Positions 45,969-56,455 of a stretch of DNA of 64,000 bases are shown piece by piece. The translations under genes and the position numbers were made by a program. Positions within the stretch are counted from its first letter, which is position 1; each line of letters starts with the position of its first letter. Under the pieces are notes generated by a model that was not told the origin of the DNA, made no database searches, and was given only the letters and a program-made list of their open reading frames with translations. Source of the DNA: Apostichopus japonicus (Eukaryota > Echinodermata > Holothuroidea > Aspidochirotida > Stichopodidae); the NCBI RefSeq assembly GCF_037975245.1, contig NC_092579.1:23357166-23421165 (forward strand). Reading direction: 5' to 3'.

Positions 45969-46647
45969 TCTGAGGCTTATGAAGGCTATCAGTTAGGTTT
46001 ATAATTAAGTTAACACGAAACGTTTTGCTAATAACTACATTTACATTTCTTGAATGAGGTTGAAGAAAGGAGGGTACACGGCTCCGGCCCCCCCCCCCCC
46101 GTCCCCCTCCCATCGGGCTTGACAGATAACAGATAAAACGCACAAATAAAAAAAAATAGCTACCTTACTTCCTTCCAGATTCCAGCTAAGAGTAATATTT
46201 ATTCATCGAAAACGAAATTTCCATTTACTTTCTTTTTCTTTACGTTTGGAAATGAATAATTAATAAAGTCAGTTGAAATATAATTAACTATACCGTTAAG
46301 AATGTGCTTTAGAGGGTAATTAGAAATAACTCAACCTGTCATGCATTTAATTATAAAAAACAAAACAACAAAGGGGACGTCTTTCGAAACAAGTTCAGAT
46401 TAAATGTATGGCAAGCTATAGTTATAGCTACTAGTAGAATCAACCATCCAAGTAAATAGTTTCGTTGATCTATACGTGAAATCTAAACTATTCAATTAAA
46501 CGGTCAACCTGATATGGTTGTAAAGTTCTTTAAGTTATCGAATTGAGAAATGCATACAGCCTACACTTATATAGGGCTTCAAGCATTGTATACAGTAAGT
46601 TTGCTAGATATAGGATAAATGTTGCCTTTAACGTTACTATAGTATTA

Positions 46648-46798
46648 TAAACCGTGCATATTGAGGTTCATCGAGGTAGGGATGAGGTATAACCACTGTA
46701 CATTACGTTTGATAAGATTATAAACTACTATATACCGTGCATATTGAGGTTCATCGAGGTAGGGATGATGTATACCGCTGTACATTAAGTTTGAATGA
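46648..46798 (+). repeat. 83-bp tandem duplication
   Basis: Units start accgtgcatattgaggttc at 46651 and 46734. They agree closely through catcgaggtagggatga-gtata, with later drift. Confidence 0.9.
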
Positions 46799-47295
46799 GT
46801 CCACGGCAAGCCAAATGCTCAACGATGAAGTAAATCGGCCGGGTTTTATCACCAATAAACCAGGCTTTTCGACCTATAAACCTGCAGGGATTATCGAATT
46901 ATCATGATTAATTTAACTACTGAGCATTTAGCCTGCTACAGAAGTCTCTTGTCTTAAAAGTCACTAACATAAAATGCATATGTTGAGGTAGATTGAGGTA
47001 TATTGAGGTGAAAGCATTACGTATCGCATAGTTAATAACTTGTTCATTAGTAGCCTCAGGCAAATTAGTTTTGGTTAAGGAACAAAAGTCTAAGATACAG
47101 GCTGAGGAATATCCAACTATGATAAAAAGTTACACTCCAATGCAAACTACAGACAGGGACGTCGACGGACATGCAGGCCTGGCCGTGAGGACAAATATGT
47201 CACTGGGACCCCGTTTAGAAATATTCATAAGCTAGAATAACTACAAAATAACAAATAGATCAGTTCAAAATTTAAATTTGTTGGCGTGGCGTGCG

Positions 47296-47328
47296 TTCGG
47301 GGGGGTGGGGTCCCCCACCCCCCGAAAG
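47296..47328. repeat. G/C-rich hairpin
   Basis: TCGGGGGGGTGGGG is followed by TCCCCCACCCCCCGA. The arms are near-perfect reverse complements with almost no loop. Confidence 0.75.
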
Positions 47329-48202
47329 TTTAGACATCAAATGGTACATTCTCCAAACACAAGGCCCATGTGCAAATAACTACTTTTGAATGTTTGTGTG
47401 AGGTTTTTAATAGGGAGCTATACTGAATCCTCCCCCCTCCGCTTCCCTTCCCTTCCCTCCGCTCCCCCCCCCCCACGACAGACGATGTGAGTTTGCCCCC
47501 ACTTTGAACACGCCAGTACTTTATGTTATTTGCAACGCTCATAGGTTAGGTTCAATTGCAAAGAGGGGCCACCTTAGAATACGAAAGAACGAAATCAGTA
47601 AATTTTCGAAAATTATAGTACTCTGATTATTATTCTATTTGTAATAAAACGTAACTATTTAAGCCAAATGATCTGATATGCTGGATGAAAGGTTCTATTC
47701 TGCACGCATGCGTAGTCTATACTTAACGTAGAAACCTTTCGTTCAAGTTAAGTAATCATGACTTAATTTTGCACCATCCTGTTCATTTTAAGCATTGATA
47801 TACATCCTGCAGTCCGTTTATATGATTTTTATTATCTAGCCCTTGGGCTATAAATTGTTTTAAACGGGTTTATTAGTTCTAGGAATTTTCCTAATTCATT
47901 TTTTATAAGATACTTCCTTTCGGCGTTTTCTTTTTTTAATATCCACTTAACCAACGACAATGCCCATCAATTATCTCGTTATTGCTGAAATATTAAAACA
48001 TTGCAGACACAGAATTTTGAGTGCTGACATAAGACAGCTGATAAAACAACCTAGTGTTGAAATTTCACCGAAGAGGTTTTTTTTTTGTTTTTTTTTTCTT
48101 TCTCTCACTGCAGTACTGGTTTCGATGATTATCGTAACCATGCAATTATGATGGGGTGTATGTGTGTGTGTAATAATGTGTGTATGTATATATGACAACC
48201 AG

Positions 48203-48360
48203 CTTGTAAACATGATATCTCAAGATAGTAACCATGGATACTGCTTATTCTTCATATGTTATTGCGTCATATATATTGAGAGGAAGAACCCGATTGTCTT
48301 TTTGTGGAGGTCAAAGGTCATCTGGGGTCACCAGACGTCGAAAACTGAGAACCTTGTAAA
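48203..48360 (+). repeat. AGGTCA-rich tandem repeat, first unit plus start of the second
   Basis: The unit starts cttgtaaacatgatatctcaag and ends with gaggtcaaaggtcatctggggtcacc, then ctgaga. It contains a perfect DR1 arrangement AGGTCAAAGGTCA (48308-48320). The first 8 bp of the next unit (cttgtaaa, 48353-48360) precede the inserted hAT element and form its left target duplication. Confidence 0.9.
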
Positions 48361-49906
48361 CAGTGTTCGATTTTTCCGGTATCGCATCGCAAAATGCGAT
48401 CCAAAACGACAAACTTGCGAGACGTTTCCAAATCAGCATCGCACATTGTGCCGATTTGTGCGATACAAATTCCTAGTCAGATTTGGGAACAAACACTCAA
48501 ACCTTAACTTACGAACTGTCGATCACAATGTAGAAGTTATAATTTATTGAGTTTATACTCAATGTACAACTTATTCACTTGACCGTATAGCGAAAAAAAA
48601 AAACCTGAAAAAAATAATATCCTACCATAGTTAAGTGTAAAGCAAATAGCCTAACCACCTCTGCGGTTACGGATCTCACGTAACTAAATGGTTCCCTGGC
48701 AACGTGCCAAAAAAATGTTAACAAACAGGTGTTACACAAGGGATGAGCTCACAGTTGTTGGGAAGGTACCTGGGCAAATTCGCAGCACATGTACCGTGGT
48801 ACAGTAGTTGGGTATAGGGTTAAACACTGCAGTTGTAAAAATGTACGCATAGTGCACGCTATTCATTGTTAGGCAGTCTAGAAACAAGGGCTTTGCTGAA
48901 CGTTGTTTGTTTCATAATATCGGAAGTTTTGTAAGTTGCACTTTTTAAAGATTGAAAGACAGATTAAATCTCTTTTCATTTTATAACATAATATAGCTAC
49001 TTTAACTTGTCATTTTCAAATTTTCATCAGTTTCGTGACAATTTAAATAAAAAAAGTTGTCAGTATTTTGCATCCTCAACTGCGAATTTTTTCATCGCCA
49101 GACATCGCAAAAAATGACAATAATTTTCGGGGGCTTTCGCCCCCAGGATCCCCACGAGGGGTTCTACCCCATGACCCCACCATAGCCCTAAGACGGGCCC
49201 CTGGACACCACGCCTTTATGCTCGCACGTTACGCGTGCTAGGCAGGCGAACACCGGCGGGAAATCGGCAGTGTGTTCGCGGGAAATTGAACAAGGTTTTC
49301 CAACACTGCTGAACTGTGCATCATGTTCAAGGTTTTCACGGAGGCCTTCGAGGAAATGAATGGTTAGTACAGTGTATATATGCTGCACTAATGCTGTGTG
49401 TAGGCCAAGGTTCACGAAGGTCATTGATTATATTCGCGCGCCGTAGACGTGTTTTTAGATGTTACGGAGAGTCAGGTTTCCATGGATATTAATCGAAAAT
49501 GAATCTGAGTTTAACTGACGCTAAAGAAATGGATCGTCTTGGGCAGATTAGCAAATCATTGCAAGTATAAATAAGTACAGGTAGCTCTGCTGTTAAAAAG
49601 AAAAGTTCAATATCGGTTTGCTGTTATCGGCAATTAGGCAAAATTTTACCGATACCGATATGCTGCCGATATTGCAAATATCGGCCGATACCGATATTGA
49701 AAACGATTATCGTAGCAACACTAGTATAAATAATAATAATAAACAAACATTTTCTAGTTAATACATTGATCGCCAACATTTGGTCCGTTTTGTGGTAATT
49801 TCAAAACTGCTATTCAATATTGGGGAACTGCTATGCAACAAAAATATTGTATAGCAATTGTCGAAATTTGTTGCTATGCAATTTTTTGGCCATAAGTCGA
49901 ACACTG
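48361..49906. mobile_element. Non-autonomous hAT-type DNA transposon, 1,546 bp
   Basis: The left end reads CAGTGTTCGATTTTTCC and the right end, reverse-complemented, reads CAGTGTTCGACTTATGG: ten identical terminal bases, then decay. The element is bracketed by a perfect 8-bp direct duplication, cttgtaaa (48353-48360 and 49907-49914). It splits a tandem-repeat unit whose other copies are uninterrupted. CAGTG-type ends with an 8-bp duplication are characteristic of the hAT superfamily. Inside are gcgat- and tgcgat-rich subterminal repeats, a G/C inverted patch (gggggctttcgccccc, about 49129-49144), and a dense TATCGG/CCGATA palindromic module (about 49610-49705). The longest internal frame (78 residues, minus, 49188-49424) is not a recognisable transposase, so mobility would need a partner element. 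Confidence 0.9.
49610..49724. repeat. TATCGG/CCGATA palindromic module inside the hAT element
   Basis: The words tatcgg and ccgata alternate about ten times in about 100 bp and are mutually complementary, giving strong foldback. It ends cgtagcaacactag, whose reverse complement (CTAGTGTTGCTACG) resembles a CAGTGTTG-type hAT end. A nested or captured element is therefore possible, but no matching opposite end was found. Confidence 0.6.
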
Positions 49907-50612
49907 CTTGTAAACATGATATCTCAAGAAAGGAATCATGGTTACTTTTCACACTTGGGCAAGTGGATGCGTTATAGTTAGTAGAAAAATTCTATTTTTT
50001 TCTGGTGGAATTCGTCAATGGTCATCTGACGTCACCAGAGGTCAAATACTGAAAACTTTGTAAACACAATATCTCATGATAGGAAGCATGAATACTTTTA
50101 TACTTGGCATGTGCTTAGATCATATTCAGAAGGAGAATTTTATCAAACACTGAAAACATTGTAAAACATGATATCTCAAGATAGGAATCATGCATACTTT
50201 TCATACTTGGTACGTAGATATGTCATATTAAGTGGAAGAAACAGATCGTTTTTGGTGGAAAGTCATCTGAGGTCAACAGAGGTCAAATACTGAAAACCTT
50301 CTAAACACTTTATCTCAAAATAGGAAGCATGGATACTTCTCATACATATCAACTGGATGTGTTGTGTTGAGTAATACAACTCTGTTCTTTTTATTGGAGG
50401 TCAAAGTTCTCCTGAGGTCAACAGAGGTCAACTATTGAAAACCTTGTAAACACGATATCTCAAGTTAGGAAGCATGGACATGTTTCATACTTGGCATGCG
50501 GATGCGTTATATTGGATAGAAGAACTCAATTGTTTTTGGTGGAGGTCGAAGGTCAAACTCTGAATACCTTTCAAACATGATATCTCATAGTAGAAAATCA
50601 GGACATTTATAT
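49907..50612 (+). repeat. AGGTCA-rich tandem repeat, remaining units
   Basis: Units start at 49907, 50056, 50158, 50298, 50453 and 50578, giving lengths of about 149, 102, 140, 155 and 125 bp and a partial last copy. Each opens ct-tgtaaacatgatatctca and, except for the 102-bp unit, closes with one to three AGGTCA-like words before ctgaaaa. Perfect DR4 arrangements AGGTCA-N4-AGGTCA occur at 50270-50285 and 50415-50430. A near-DR1 is at 50543-50555. No protein frame is supported; the 80-residue minus frame at 50485-50727 leaves the array. Confidence 0.92.
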
Positions 50613-51519
50613 TATAGCAGCTATTTCTGGTAAACAAGCCGAAGTCTATTGTAATGAAGTCATCGAAACCTCTACGCACTTTTGCAACATGGCATCGGTG
50701 TATTTTGAATTTAATATCACGTGACACTTGCTCAAAGCAATTAAATACACCTGCTTTTCGTACAATAAATCACTGGTTTCATTCATGAGATTAGGCTATT
50801 ACTATTATTTTGTTTTGATTTGTATAGTTCTGTTTAACAATTTGCTAAAATTGATACCACCATTACAATAGTTTTCTTAACTTATTTGTTCTGTTGCCTC
50901 ATGTATAGTGCGTTTATTCAGTGATATCAACCAGAGCAACGAAAGAATGAAGTTTCAAGTGCACCTACAAATGGTACTTAGAAATGAAATACTATAGAAA
51001 GCCTGAACAAAAGGGGGATGATGATACATGCTTGAAGCAAAGTCACAAAATGTGACAATTTCGAGCCTATCGTACTATTTAAGTTCACTATGCCTACAGG
51101 GCCACTGTGCTTAGGATACTGATATACGTCTTCCGCATGGCAGTACTTCCCCGTGTATGAAACACTCCACACAGTCAAAAAATATGGGTAATCGAATCGA
51201 GAAAGCAACAAATATGCGACCTTGTTCAATGCCATATCTTTTATCATTGACGTCACTTTTGACGTCATGTGATTTGAATTACAACTTCTATTAATACTGC
51301 ATGTCGCTAAGGATGCTAGTTATGATTACCGTATACTTGCGTTTTCAACGTGGTCATTGCGTTGATGTTATATTTGTGATATATACAAAGTTACCATAGA
51401 CAGAGTGTCCCTACAGGCTATAGTAATGTAATAAAACAAATATGCACCCACTTTACTAAGACATGACGTAAACATATATAAGTGACTTATTACTCTAATT
51501 GATCAATAACACTATAAGG
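50613..51519. other. Non-coding stretch, nothing recognised
   Basis: Two exact TGACGTCA octamers lie only 12 bp apart (51248-51255 and 51260-51267). No gene is seen; the 96-residue minus-strand frame at 50978-51268 has no recognisable domain. Confidence 0.5.
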
Positions 51520-51848
51520 CAGGTTTTCCCTAACTTTTTCCCCACACGAACCCCCTGTGGATGTCAGAGTTGTCCACGAACCCCAAACTTTTCGTGACAC
51601 GATCTGAGTCATTATTATACTATAATACGCATAACAGTGTTTCGTAAAAGATCAAGTTCATAGTGTAATATTGTAGAGTTTGTCGATAGGTACGACTTTT
51701 GTACATTACTAAATTATATGATATATCAGATTTTCGTTCAACAAAAAGTACTCTAGTCTATTTTTGACTTTCAGAAACGTCTCACGAACCCCCTGGGATG
51801 GACTCACGCACACCCTGGGGGTTCATGCACCCCAGTTAGAAACCCCTG
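51520..51848. mobile_element. Short non-autonomous hAT-like element (MITE), 329 bp
   Basis: The left end is CAGGTTTTCCCTAACT and the right end, reverse-complemented, is CAGGGGTTTCTAACTG. Flanking octamers ctataagg (51512-51519) and ccataagg (51849-51856) match at 7 of 8 positions, as expected of an aged 8-bp target duplication. Subterminal acgaaccccctg words recur at both ends, as direct and inverted copies. There is no internal protein frame. End type and duplication length fit hAT; the family is not the same as the element at 48361-49906. Confidence 0.82.
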
Positions 51849-52056
51849 CCATAAGGCCAACACACAAACTGTAGCCGCGTGTTTAACTGGAGCTTGTGCA
51901 ATGTACATGTCCGTCTACAGTCGTACAGTATCCAAGCATATTATGGGATATGCATGTAGTGATAGTGGTTAATCAAACGTAATGATCGCTAGTTTAAGTG
52001 ACGTCATGTATACATGCATGGGGCCATCTTGCGCGCATCTATTTTTAGTATGATAT
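51849..52056. other. Non-coding spacer
   Basis: One exact TGACGTCA at 52009-52016; otherwise nothing recognised. Confidence 0.5.
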
Positions 52057-52094
52057 ATATATGTATATATGTATACATTGTATATATGTACATG

Positions 52095-52141
<47 letters not shown>

Positions 52142-52164
52142 GTGTGTGTGTGTGTATATATATA
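52057..52164. repeat. TA/TG dinucleotide array
   Basis: TA and TATG repeats with a pure (TG)n stretch at about 52142-52154. Confidence 0.93.
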
Positions 52165-52901
52165 CGTATTAATATTTAAACTTAATTCGATGAGATAAAT
52201 GGTCGAACGTTACATTACTATAGTTAATTTCTTCAGTGAACAACGCGGCATTGACACAAAGTAACATTCAGTACAGGGTTTTAATACTTCCATGCGTCTA
52301 CTATCTACCGTAGATAAATTAGTCTTAAAAATATATATTAATAATAAAAAATCTCTCTGTCATCATTGTCTAGTTTTATACGGTCTCAATTACCAGAAAT
52401 AAACTATAATAAAAACTCATTACTAACGTTTAAATCAATTAAACAACGAAGAATATTGTTTGCATATACAAATTAGTACACATTTAAACATCAAACCATA
52501 CTTGTATCTTTTAATGCCAGACTGTGCCATTAATCTTCATGTAAACTTAATCATCACATTGTTTTATGTGTCTTTTTATTTATTTATTTTGAGTTTTCTC
52601 TCTCCTTCTTCGCTTCATCGTAGTCTATAATTGTCCTCAACTTGAACTTCTCACACATTGAAATTCCGAAAGCACGTTTGTGGAGAGCCTGGAAAATTAG
52701 ATTGCTCGAAGCAGTTCATAGATGTAAACAACAGCTTTGCCATAAATTTCATTTGGAGCTAAGAAACCCCTCGATGTCTTGGATAATTGCCAAGTGTTGA
52801 ATAGGTTTGGTGTTTAACAATGAAAACACATTACAAAGCTTGTCGTAGATGCATGTTTGTGTGTATGTATATGTCTATATATATACATGTGTACGTTTAT
52901 A
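52165..52901. other. Non-coding stretch, nothing recognised
   Basis: AT-rich sequence with a short (TTAT)n run near 52577-52590. No gene is seen. Confidence 0.5.
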
Positions 52902-52902
52902 T

Positions 52903-52937
<35 letters not shown>

Positions 52938-52990
52938 GTGTATATATATATATGTATATATATGTATGTATATATATATGTATATGTATG

Positions 52991-53080
<90 letters not shown>
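52902..53080. repeat. (TA)n with TGTA interruptions, about 180 bp
   Basis: Periodic tgta interruptions in the left half, pure TA in the right half. Frames of 80-112 residues over it are simple-sequence artefacts. Confidence 0.95.
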
Positions 53081-53083
<3 letters not shown>

Positions 53084-55158
53084 TTATATAACGTTTTCCT
53101 TTACTCAAGTATGAAGAACAGAGAAGTACACTCATTGCAGATACAGTTAGACGTCTAACAAAATTAAGGAGATTAGAAGATTGAAAGAGGCCTCCAATTC
53201 GATGTGAGTTTTAGGCTGATTCTCCGCAAAGCTGTGATTGTATCTGTGGAAAAACGAACATTGTAATTCACATCTCTCGACTGTTTCAAGTCTGGACAAG
53301 TCGTTGTTTGAAGATTTTAAATGTGTTTTTACTCACCCAGTAGAATAACATGAAGTAGAAGAATATAAAAATAGTAGTTTTCCGTTAATTATAACCGTCC
53401 TGCGTGTTTCATTGGTTTAGGAACTTTACGAACACCACGCCCCTCTCCCTCCCCTTCCCACCCGTCTTTGTACCGGTCCTCAACCTTAAAGGATCAGCTT
53501 GTTACACTTTCGCCTCTAATACACAAGACAAACCTGTCGAACCTCAATTGTATAACTGAATATTATAGATTGGCGTGAAACCTCCCTGACTGAAGTGACT
53601 TGAAAACAGCGGGAAGGTTTCCCGTTTCTCTTTCGCCTTTAGTCGCGACTGGTTTGGATCAATGCCAAAAGCAGTGTCACGAGGCAGTCTCGGCTGTCTA
53701 GCAGCAAAATAGAAAGATTTCCTAATCGTAGTTGGTCATCGATAGTATTGATAATGTGTCACTAATGAGTTACTTTACGTGACAAAGTAATGGAAAGCTA
53801 GAATTGGAACGATGGATAAAGTCTCGGGCAAGAGCTGTGAAAGTTAATATAATTTTTTTTTTTTAAACCGATACAGTAAAAACCAAACCAAACGAAAACA
53901 AACTACAGCTGATTGGTAAATAGCTTGGAAAGCTAAACGTCTGGCGTCACGTTTATTTATTTCCACCCCTTTTTTTGGGGGTGTTTTTTTCTTTTTTTTT
54001 TCTTTCGTAATTTTTTTTTACAAATCCTCAAACGGTCTACAACATCTCCAAATTTAATTTTGTGCCTTTTAAGTCACCCTTTAGTTTTTTTCCTTAAACA
54101 AATACCTTATAACGTTTTCTGTCTTCACAAACAACAAAATACCGTTGGCATGACTCTTTCGCAAATATAGGCTACTTCTGATTGCAGGCACGTTATCATT
54201 CGCTCTGAGTATTTCACATTATGAAACGCGTTATTATGTGTGTATAGGCCTCTCTTATATAGGAACAATAAAACGGCGGAGGTTAAAAAGAAACTTGATT
54301 AAGCCGGAATGATTTTTCTTTCAAAACTTGACAGCTTCTCATCCCGATGTGTCCGAATAATAAAGGTTGTTTTGTAGTACTATATATGAAACAGGCAGGG
54401 GGTAGGAGCCGGGGGGGGGGGGCACTGGGGGAACGTCCCCACTTTTTTCCCCCAAAATAGCAAATGTGCCCTACTGGCAAATAAAATGTGCCCCTTTGAT
54501 GAAGAACTGTCTTTTGGATATCTTAAGCCTTTGTTAAGTTTAATATTTTATTTTAATAATTTATTTTTAGTCTGTAAATGCTACATTTAAAATAGCATCC
54601 CATATCTGTTTGTAGCACGGTTAACAATAAATAATCGCAATAAATAATATTGATAGCATAACTAACACATCATATATATTTAAGTGATATGGCCGGTGTG
54701 TATCGGTTTATAGCATAACGAGTGGTGCGGTTGTGGAATGAGAAAGTGCCCTTCTGATGTTGTGCCCCCCCCCCCCACTTTTTGGAAGCTTCCTACCCTT
54801 CTGGAAACAGATCTGCAACAGCCACCCTAGCCAGCTAGGGATAAGGTATATATATAGTACATAGGCTATGTATAATACACTGCAGTTTTTATTAACGCTA
54901 TTACCAGTACATATGTATGAATATATAAGTGTTCTATGAGAACCATATATAATATGCAGGCTGCGTTTCAGCAAAATCTAGCACCTGGATAAACTTATAA
55001 ATAATGAACTTTACACGACCCCGAGTTCAATTTCTCATTTGCGTTGGTGTCGTCATTCTGCAGGCTCTTTGTAGTATACAATTATTTAATCTTCCGCCAA
55101 TCTGACCTTCTGCCGACCCTTTGAAATAAAGAAGTGGACTATGAAACTTACAAAGCTG
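53081..55158. other. Non-coding stretch with two related G/C-run repeats
   Basis: At 54396-54490 and 54735-54800 there are two segments in which a 12-base G or C run lies beside cccactttt and gtgcccctt-tgatg words. They look like fragments of one interspersed repeat. Poly-T runs lie near 53970-54020. No gene is recognised. Confidence 0.45.
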
Positions 55159-55246
55159 ATTTTCTTAATCGCATACAGAAGCGAGACATTTTCTTAATCG
55201 CATACAGAAGCGAGACATTTTCTTAATCGCATACAAAGTCGAGATT
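55159..55246 (+). repeat. 29-bp tandem repeat, three copies
   Basis: Units attttcttaatcgcatacag start at 55159, 55188 and 55217. The first two are identical over 29 bp; the third has aaagtcgag in place of agaagcgag. Confidence 0.95.
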
Positions 55247-56160
55247 TCTAAACCCAATAATGTTTGTGCAAATTCGGGCAATATGCTGAGAATTTTCGGG
55301 CACCTTTACTGAAAGAAAAATAAATCGCTATGTGTTTTTCAATGGTTAAACTTATATGATTATTATCATTATAATTGTAACGAACTTTCCCCAAAATGAT
55401 AACCAATATGGAAGGGTTATAACACGGGAAACGATTGAAATGATTGCAAAATGTTGGTTGTATTTTTCGGGCAAGTCGTTACAGCCCCCCAAATCAAATT
55501 GGGCACCTACGCCTATGTATACACCCACCCCATTTGCTATGACTTAACTTATTTCAGCCTAAGATTTTATTGGTATACATAGTGTCACCATTAATCCTCC
55601 CGCCCACATCTATGGCTGAGTTATGTGGAAACAAACGGAAACTCACTGTCATGTAATGGTGCATTGGCGTCAGTAATTTTGATCGAGATGCTAATAGTTG
55701 CTATTTTTTTTTTAAACATATAAGAAAAGAACTGGCCTTAAATTTATAGCCTACGTACATTATCTACTCTTTTGGGAGCGTTTGACGCCTCCGCCTCCGC
55801 CCCCCCCCCACTCTCCTCAACGAACCAACTACAGTTAATCATTGTGTGTCCATTGACCTTTTCACATGCAGAGAAGTAGTTAAACAGAAAATACAAGTGG
55901 TCGATGTTTGATAGTTCCCTGTACTCGCTTGATAAAAAACCCGTCGAATCAATGTGACATATACAATTACACAAAACTCGTACAAACATGCACTAATATA
56001 CGTATATATATATGGACAAAAACCTCAATGTGTGTGGGTGGGGTGGGGCGGGGTGGGGAGGGGGTGGGGGAGGGAGAGGTTGACTTGATTTCAGTGAACC
56101 TAGGCCAGTCAATTTAAATGTTAAACCAAGTCACTTTGAGTAGACCATTATAATTAGTTG
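55247..56160. other. Non-coding stretch, nothing recognised
   Basis: It holds a C-rich patch ending in a 10-C run (55800-55809) and a G-rich gggtggggcgggg tract at 56037-56075. Confidence 0.5.
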
Positions 56161-56290
56161 AATATTTCACTCATCCTTTTGGGACTCATCCAAGCGAAGG
56201 TAGGAATCGAACCCTGGATCTTGTGTCACAAACCGAAGTCCGTACCACTCGACCACAGTGATTCTACTGGTGTGTGAATGCGTATAAATT
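56161..56290 (-). repeat. tRNA-derived SINE-like family 2, copy 1
   Basis: On the minus strand the A-box TGGTCGAGTGG (56255-56245) and the B-box GGTTCGATTCC (56213-56203) match the pol III consensus and are 52 nt apart from A start to B end. Flanking words (tgattctactggtgtgtgaatgc, +) recur in the copy at 62.2 kb, showing that the family extends at least 30 bp beyond the tRNA-like part. The sequence is too diverged to be called a tRNA gene. Confidence 0.75.
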
Positions 56291-56408
56291 GGCTATGTAT
56301 AACTGTTATTGAGGGCGCATTCCCCAAGTATTATGTTTGTACAGAGTGTACCCCTGGTGCTTTGAATCAGACAATTTACACAGAATAACCACTCTTTATA
56401 TATAACCA

Positions 56409-56411
<3 letters not shown>
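56291..56411. other. Non-coding spacer between SINE copy and TA array
   Basis: Nothing recognised. Confidence 0.5.

Positions 56412-56453
<42 letters not shown>
56412..56453. repeat. (TA)n microsatellite
   Basis: Uninterrupted TA dinucleotide of about 42 bp. Confidence 0.95.

Positions 56454-56455
<2 letters not shown>

Larger units (their letters stand above)
45969..48202. other. Non-coding stretch, no gene seen
   Basis: It contains a 13-C run (46088-46100), an 83-bp duplication (46648-46798), a G/C hairpin (47296-47328) and an 11-C run (47464-47474). Short gttgaggtagattgaggt words near 46982 echo the duplication. No coding region is recognised. Confidence 0.5.

Noticed and set aside
49188-49424. 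Transposase remnant in the hAT element
   Set aside because: The 78-residue minus-strand frame shows no hAT catalytic or dimerisation motif that I recognise.
48203-50612. CRISPR or protein-coding repeat gene
   Set aside because: Whole units are repeated without distinct spacers, and stop codons interrupt all frames.
56203-56255. Functional tRNA gene
   Set aside because: Box motifs are good but the rest is diverged and a truncated relative exists at 62.2 kb; SINE-like instead.
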